Shown here: positions 4,185 through 5,648 of the stretch, in pieces | How the letters are laid out: every line of letters begins with the position of its first letter | Position numbering within the stretch: position 1 is the stretch's first letter | Assembly: GCA_021785095.1 (NCBI GenBank) | Contig: JAJYGM010000646.1 | Location: forward strand, 1-5,648 | Source: Actinomycetes bacterium | GTDB lineage: Bacteria > Actinomycetota > Acidimicrobiia > Acidimicrobiales > Bog-793 | Length of the DNA: 5,648 nt | Direction of reading: 5' to 3' | Made by a program: the position numbers and the translations under genes | Notes under the pieces: model-generated | What the model was told of the DNA's origin: nothing | Databases searched by the model: none | What the model saw: only the letters and a program-made list of their open reading frames with translations

Positions 4185-5146
4185 TGTCCACCCCCGCCGG
4201 AGAGCAGCTCCCAGAGGCGGCGTCCCGGCGTTTCGCCGAAGGCGCATGGTCCTCCGGGCTCTCGGTCGCGGACTTCGCCTCGTGCCTGGAGATGGGGATG
4301 CAGCCGGTCGGCTACGTGCAGGGTTACGCCGTGATGCAATGGAGCTGGTTCATGGCGACAAGCGGGCTCGGCATGGGCATGGGAGGCGGCGGCGGCTTCG
4401 GAGGCGGCGGCGGCTTCGGAGGCGGGTGGGGATCGCCCCAGAGACGAAGCGGGCAGTACGTCGAGCAGTGGCAATGCCCCCACGGGTTCGTGAGCGCCGA
4501 GCACAGGATGTACGGCGCCAACTACGAGCTCACATGGCTCGAGGAGAGCTGGGCGACCGGGTGGGGCCTGGCGACCGGGCGGATGATCGACGAGGCGAAG
4601 GCGCTCGGAGCGACCGGCGTCGTCGGGGTCGTCGACTCGATGGGCCCCCTCGTCAGCGGATCCACGGTCGAGTTCCGTTCGAGCGGCACGGCGGTGGCGG
4701 TGGCGGACGCGCCCCGGCCTCCGACCCCTTTCAGCACGTACCTCTCCGGGCAGCGTCTGGCGAAGCTGATCGAAGCCGGGTTCGCCCCGGTCTCCGTCGT
4801 CGGTTCGCTGAGCGCCGTCCGCATGCTGGGCTACTGCATCACCCACTACCAGCTCGCCGGCACCAATGTCGGCAATTGGTACGGGGCGGCGGCAGCCGGC
4901 GTGTCCGGCGTCGGGCCGATCGACCAGGTGAACCGTGCCGAGGCCGCAGCCCGCCAGCTCGCGCGCGAACGCGTGCGCGAGCAGCTCGGCTCCGACATCC
5001 TCCACGGCGCGACGCTCGAGAGGGCCGAACGCGAGATCGGCGAGGGCGACCTGTCGATCCAGTGCACGCTCAAAGGCACGCGGGTGCGCCGCTTCAAGGA
5101 CTTCGACCCGCTGCCCGACGCCGCCCCCGTCGTCCGGCTGACGTGA
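4184..5146 (+). CDS. Diverged tandem YbjQ-like protein with Gly-rich loop insertion
   Basis: A 320-aa paralogue of the preceding protein. Domain 1 (about residues 22-173) keeps the frame: SGLSVADF, G-x-QPVGYVQG, then a helix with EAKALGATGVVGVV (137-150) and VEFRSSGTAV (162-171). It has lost the YH pair and carries a long loop with GMGM followed by two GGGGGF repeats and GGGWG (63-83). Domain 2 (183-304) starts FSTYLSGQRL and has AEAAARQLARERV (252-264) in the helix. The usual GADGVVGV strand is replaced by ATLERAEREIGEGDLSI, and it ends LKGTRV, so it is recognisable mainly by position and pattern. Such erosion suggests a structural, non-equivalent subunit domain. The ATG at 4184 overlaps the upstream TGA by one base and lacks its own ribosome binding site, so expression probably depends on coupled translation. 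Ends 16 bases before the third paralogue. Confidence 0.75.
   Translation: MSTPAGEQLPEAASRRFAEGAWSSGLSVADFASCLEMGMQPVGYVQGYAVMQWSWFMATSGLGMGMGGGGGFGGGGGFGGGWGSPQRRSGQYVEQWQCPHGFVSAEHRMYGANYELTWLEESWATGWGLATGRMIDEAKALGATGVVGVVDSMGPLVSGSTVEFRSSGTAVAVADAPRPPTPFSTYLSGQRLAKLIEAGFAPVSVVGSLSAVRMLGYCITHYQLAGTNVGNWYGAAAAGVSGVGPIDQVNRAEAAARQLARERVREQLGSDILHGATLERAEREIGEGDLSIQCTLKGTRVRRFKDFDPLPDAAPVVRLT
4382..4429 (+). repeat. 18-bp in-frame repeats encoding GGGGGF
   Basis: The unit GGAGGCGGCGGCGGCTTC is present exactly at 4382-4399 and 4400-4417, followed by a partial copy GGAGGCGGGTGG (4418-4429). It is in frame with the second YbjQ-like gene and encodes Gly5-Phe twice, then Gly3-Trp. The length is likely to vary between strains through slippage. 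Confidence 0.85.
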
Positions 5147-5162
5147 AGGGAGAGGCTCGCCC

Positions 5163-5648
5163 GTGACGATCCGCGACGCGGTGCGTGACGCGGTGGCCGC
5201 CGTCGCCTCACCCGCGCCTTCGGCTCAGGGCGACGCGCTGCGAGGCACCACCTCGGACCTCACGATCGACGAGATGCTCCTTCTGCATTCCGCAGGGTGG
5301 GAGCCCGTCGACTTCGTCTACGGCATCTCCTGGTGGTCGGTCCCTTGGGCCGCGTGGCAGTGGACCACCGGGGAGGTGCAGGAGGCCTCCAGCGCGTTCG
5401 CCGGCGCGGCCACCCAGGCCGCCAAGCAGCTCCGGGAGTCGTGCGAGCGGGCGGGTGGCTCTGGCGTCCTCGGCGTCGAGGTCGGCGTGCGGGTGTCCTC
5501 GCACCACGTCGCGATCGAGCTCTCGGGAACGGCTGTGCGCCGCACGCATGCGGACCAGCACCGGTTCGAGTTCGTCTCCGACCTCTCAGCGCGAGACTTC
5601 GTGCTTCTCACCCGTGCAGGGTGGTGGCCGCTCGGGCTCGCCGCCGGC
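5163..5648 (+). CDS. Third tandem YbjQ-like protein (runs off the right edge)
   Basis: 162 codons, open to the window end. After a short Ala-rich N-terminus (1-27), domain 1 spans about residues 29-126. It has TTSDLTIDEMLLL (29-41), AGWEPVDFVYG (44-54), a Trp-rich stretch where YH sits in the first paralogue (WW at 57-58, W62, W65, W67), a helix SSAFAGAATQAAKQL (76-90), SGVLGVEVGV (100-109) and IELSGTAV (118-125). Domain 2 begins at about 136 with FEFVSDLSARDFVLL and AGWWPLGLAAG before the sequence ends, so the tandem architecture is repeated. GTG 5163 is preceded by AAGGGAG (5146-5152), the clearest ribosome binding site in this operon, with a 16-base gap from the previous stop. Independent ribosome entry here, unlike the two overlapping junctions upstream, may set a different stoichiometry. 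Further operon genes may follow beyond the window. Confidence 0.75.
   Translation, partial: MTIRDAVRDAVAAVASPAPSAQGDALRGTTSDLTIDEMLLLHSAGWEPVDFVYGISWWSVPWAAWQWTTGEVQEASSAFAGAATQAAKQLRESCERAGGSGVLGVEVGVRVSSHHVAIELSGTAVRRTHADQHRFEFVSDLSARDFVLLTRAGWWPLGLAAG

Noticed and set aside
2808..4247. Long minus-strand open frame of 479 codons across the YbjQ-like operon
   Set aside because: It lies antisense to two genes with clear family motifs and overlap-type starts. Its translation is Arg/Ala/Leu-rich with no domain, as expected for a shadow frame in GC-rich DNA.
3974..5005. Minus-strand open frame of 343 codons
   Set aside because: It is antisense to the end of the first and most of the second YbjQ-like gene, with low-complexity composition and no recognisable motif.

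Overview
The window reads as chromosomal DNA from a high-GC Gram-positive bacterium (Actinomycetota). The evidence is the GC-rich third codon positions, GTG and TTG starts, TANNNT-type -10 boxes placed immediately before start codons (suggesting leaderless mRNAs), and a secreted Rpf-like transglycosylase with an Ala/Pro-rich linker. The form of that C-terminal lytic domain resembles proteins I associate with Acidimicrobiia, but the class-level placement is a guess.

Minus-strand block (positions 2145 down to 1): three genes read leftwards. First is a secreted coiled-coil protein with a C-terminal transglycosylase/Rpf-like domain (1063-2145). After a 32-base gap comes a classical short-chain dehydrogenase/reductase of the YdfG type (287-1030). 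It overlaps by 4 bases the TTG start of an FMN-dependent alpha-hydroxy-acid dehydrogenase, whose first 96 codons are present before the window ends (1-290). The two oxidoreductases are translationally coupled and may act on related hydroxy/oxo acids. The lytic protein is functionally unrelated and may only share the transcript.

Central region (2146-2901): the first 370 bases hold no convincing gene. They hold a candidate promoter for the minus-strand block, two short inverted repeats, a repeated 9-mer and a 17-bp tandem repeat. Next is a small plus-strand protein (2519-2737) with a YxCxxCxxWH zinc-knuckle-like motif, preceded by a perfect 7-bp hairpin that ends at its ATG. Then comes a 164-base gap with a duplicated GGGCGCCCTG element, the second copy just upstream of a candidate -10 box.

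Plus-strand block (2902 to the right edge): four tightly packed genes with a GTGA overlap, a TGATG overlap and a 16-base gap, so very probably one operon. The first is a 136-aa protein of unknown function. The next three are paralogues, each built from two tandem YbjQ-like domains (the family often labelled 'putative heavy-metal-binding'), giving six recognisable copies of one fold. The copies run from well conserved (both in the 291-aa protein) to strongly eroded (second domain of the 320-aa protein, which also has a Gly-rich loop insertion). Three unequal tandem-domain paralogues suggest a hetero-oligomeric assembly whose function is not known. This operon is the most interesting content of the window.
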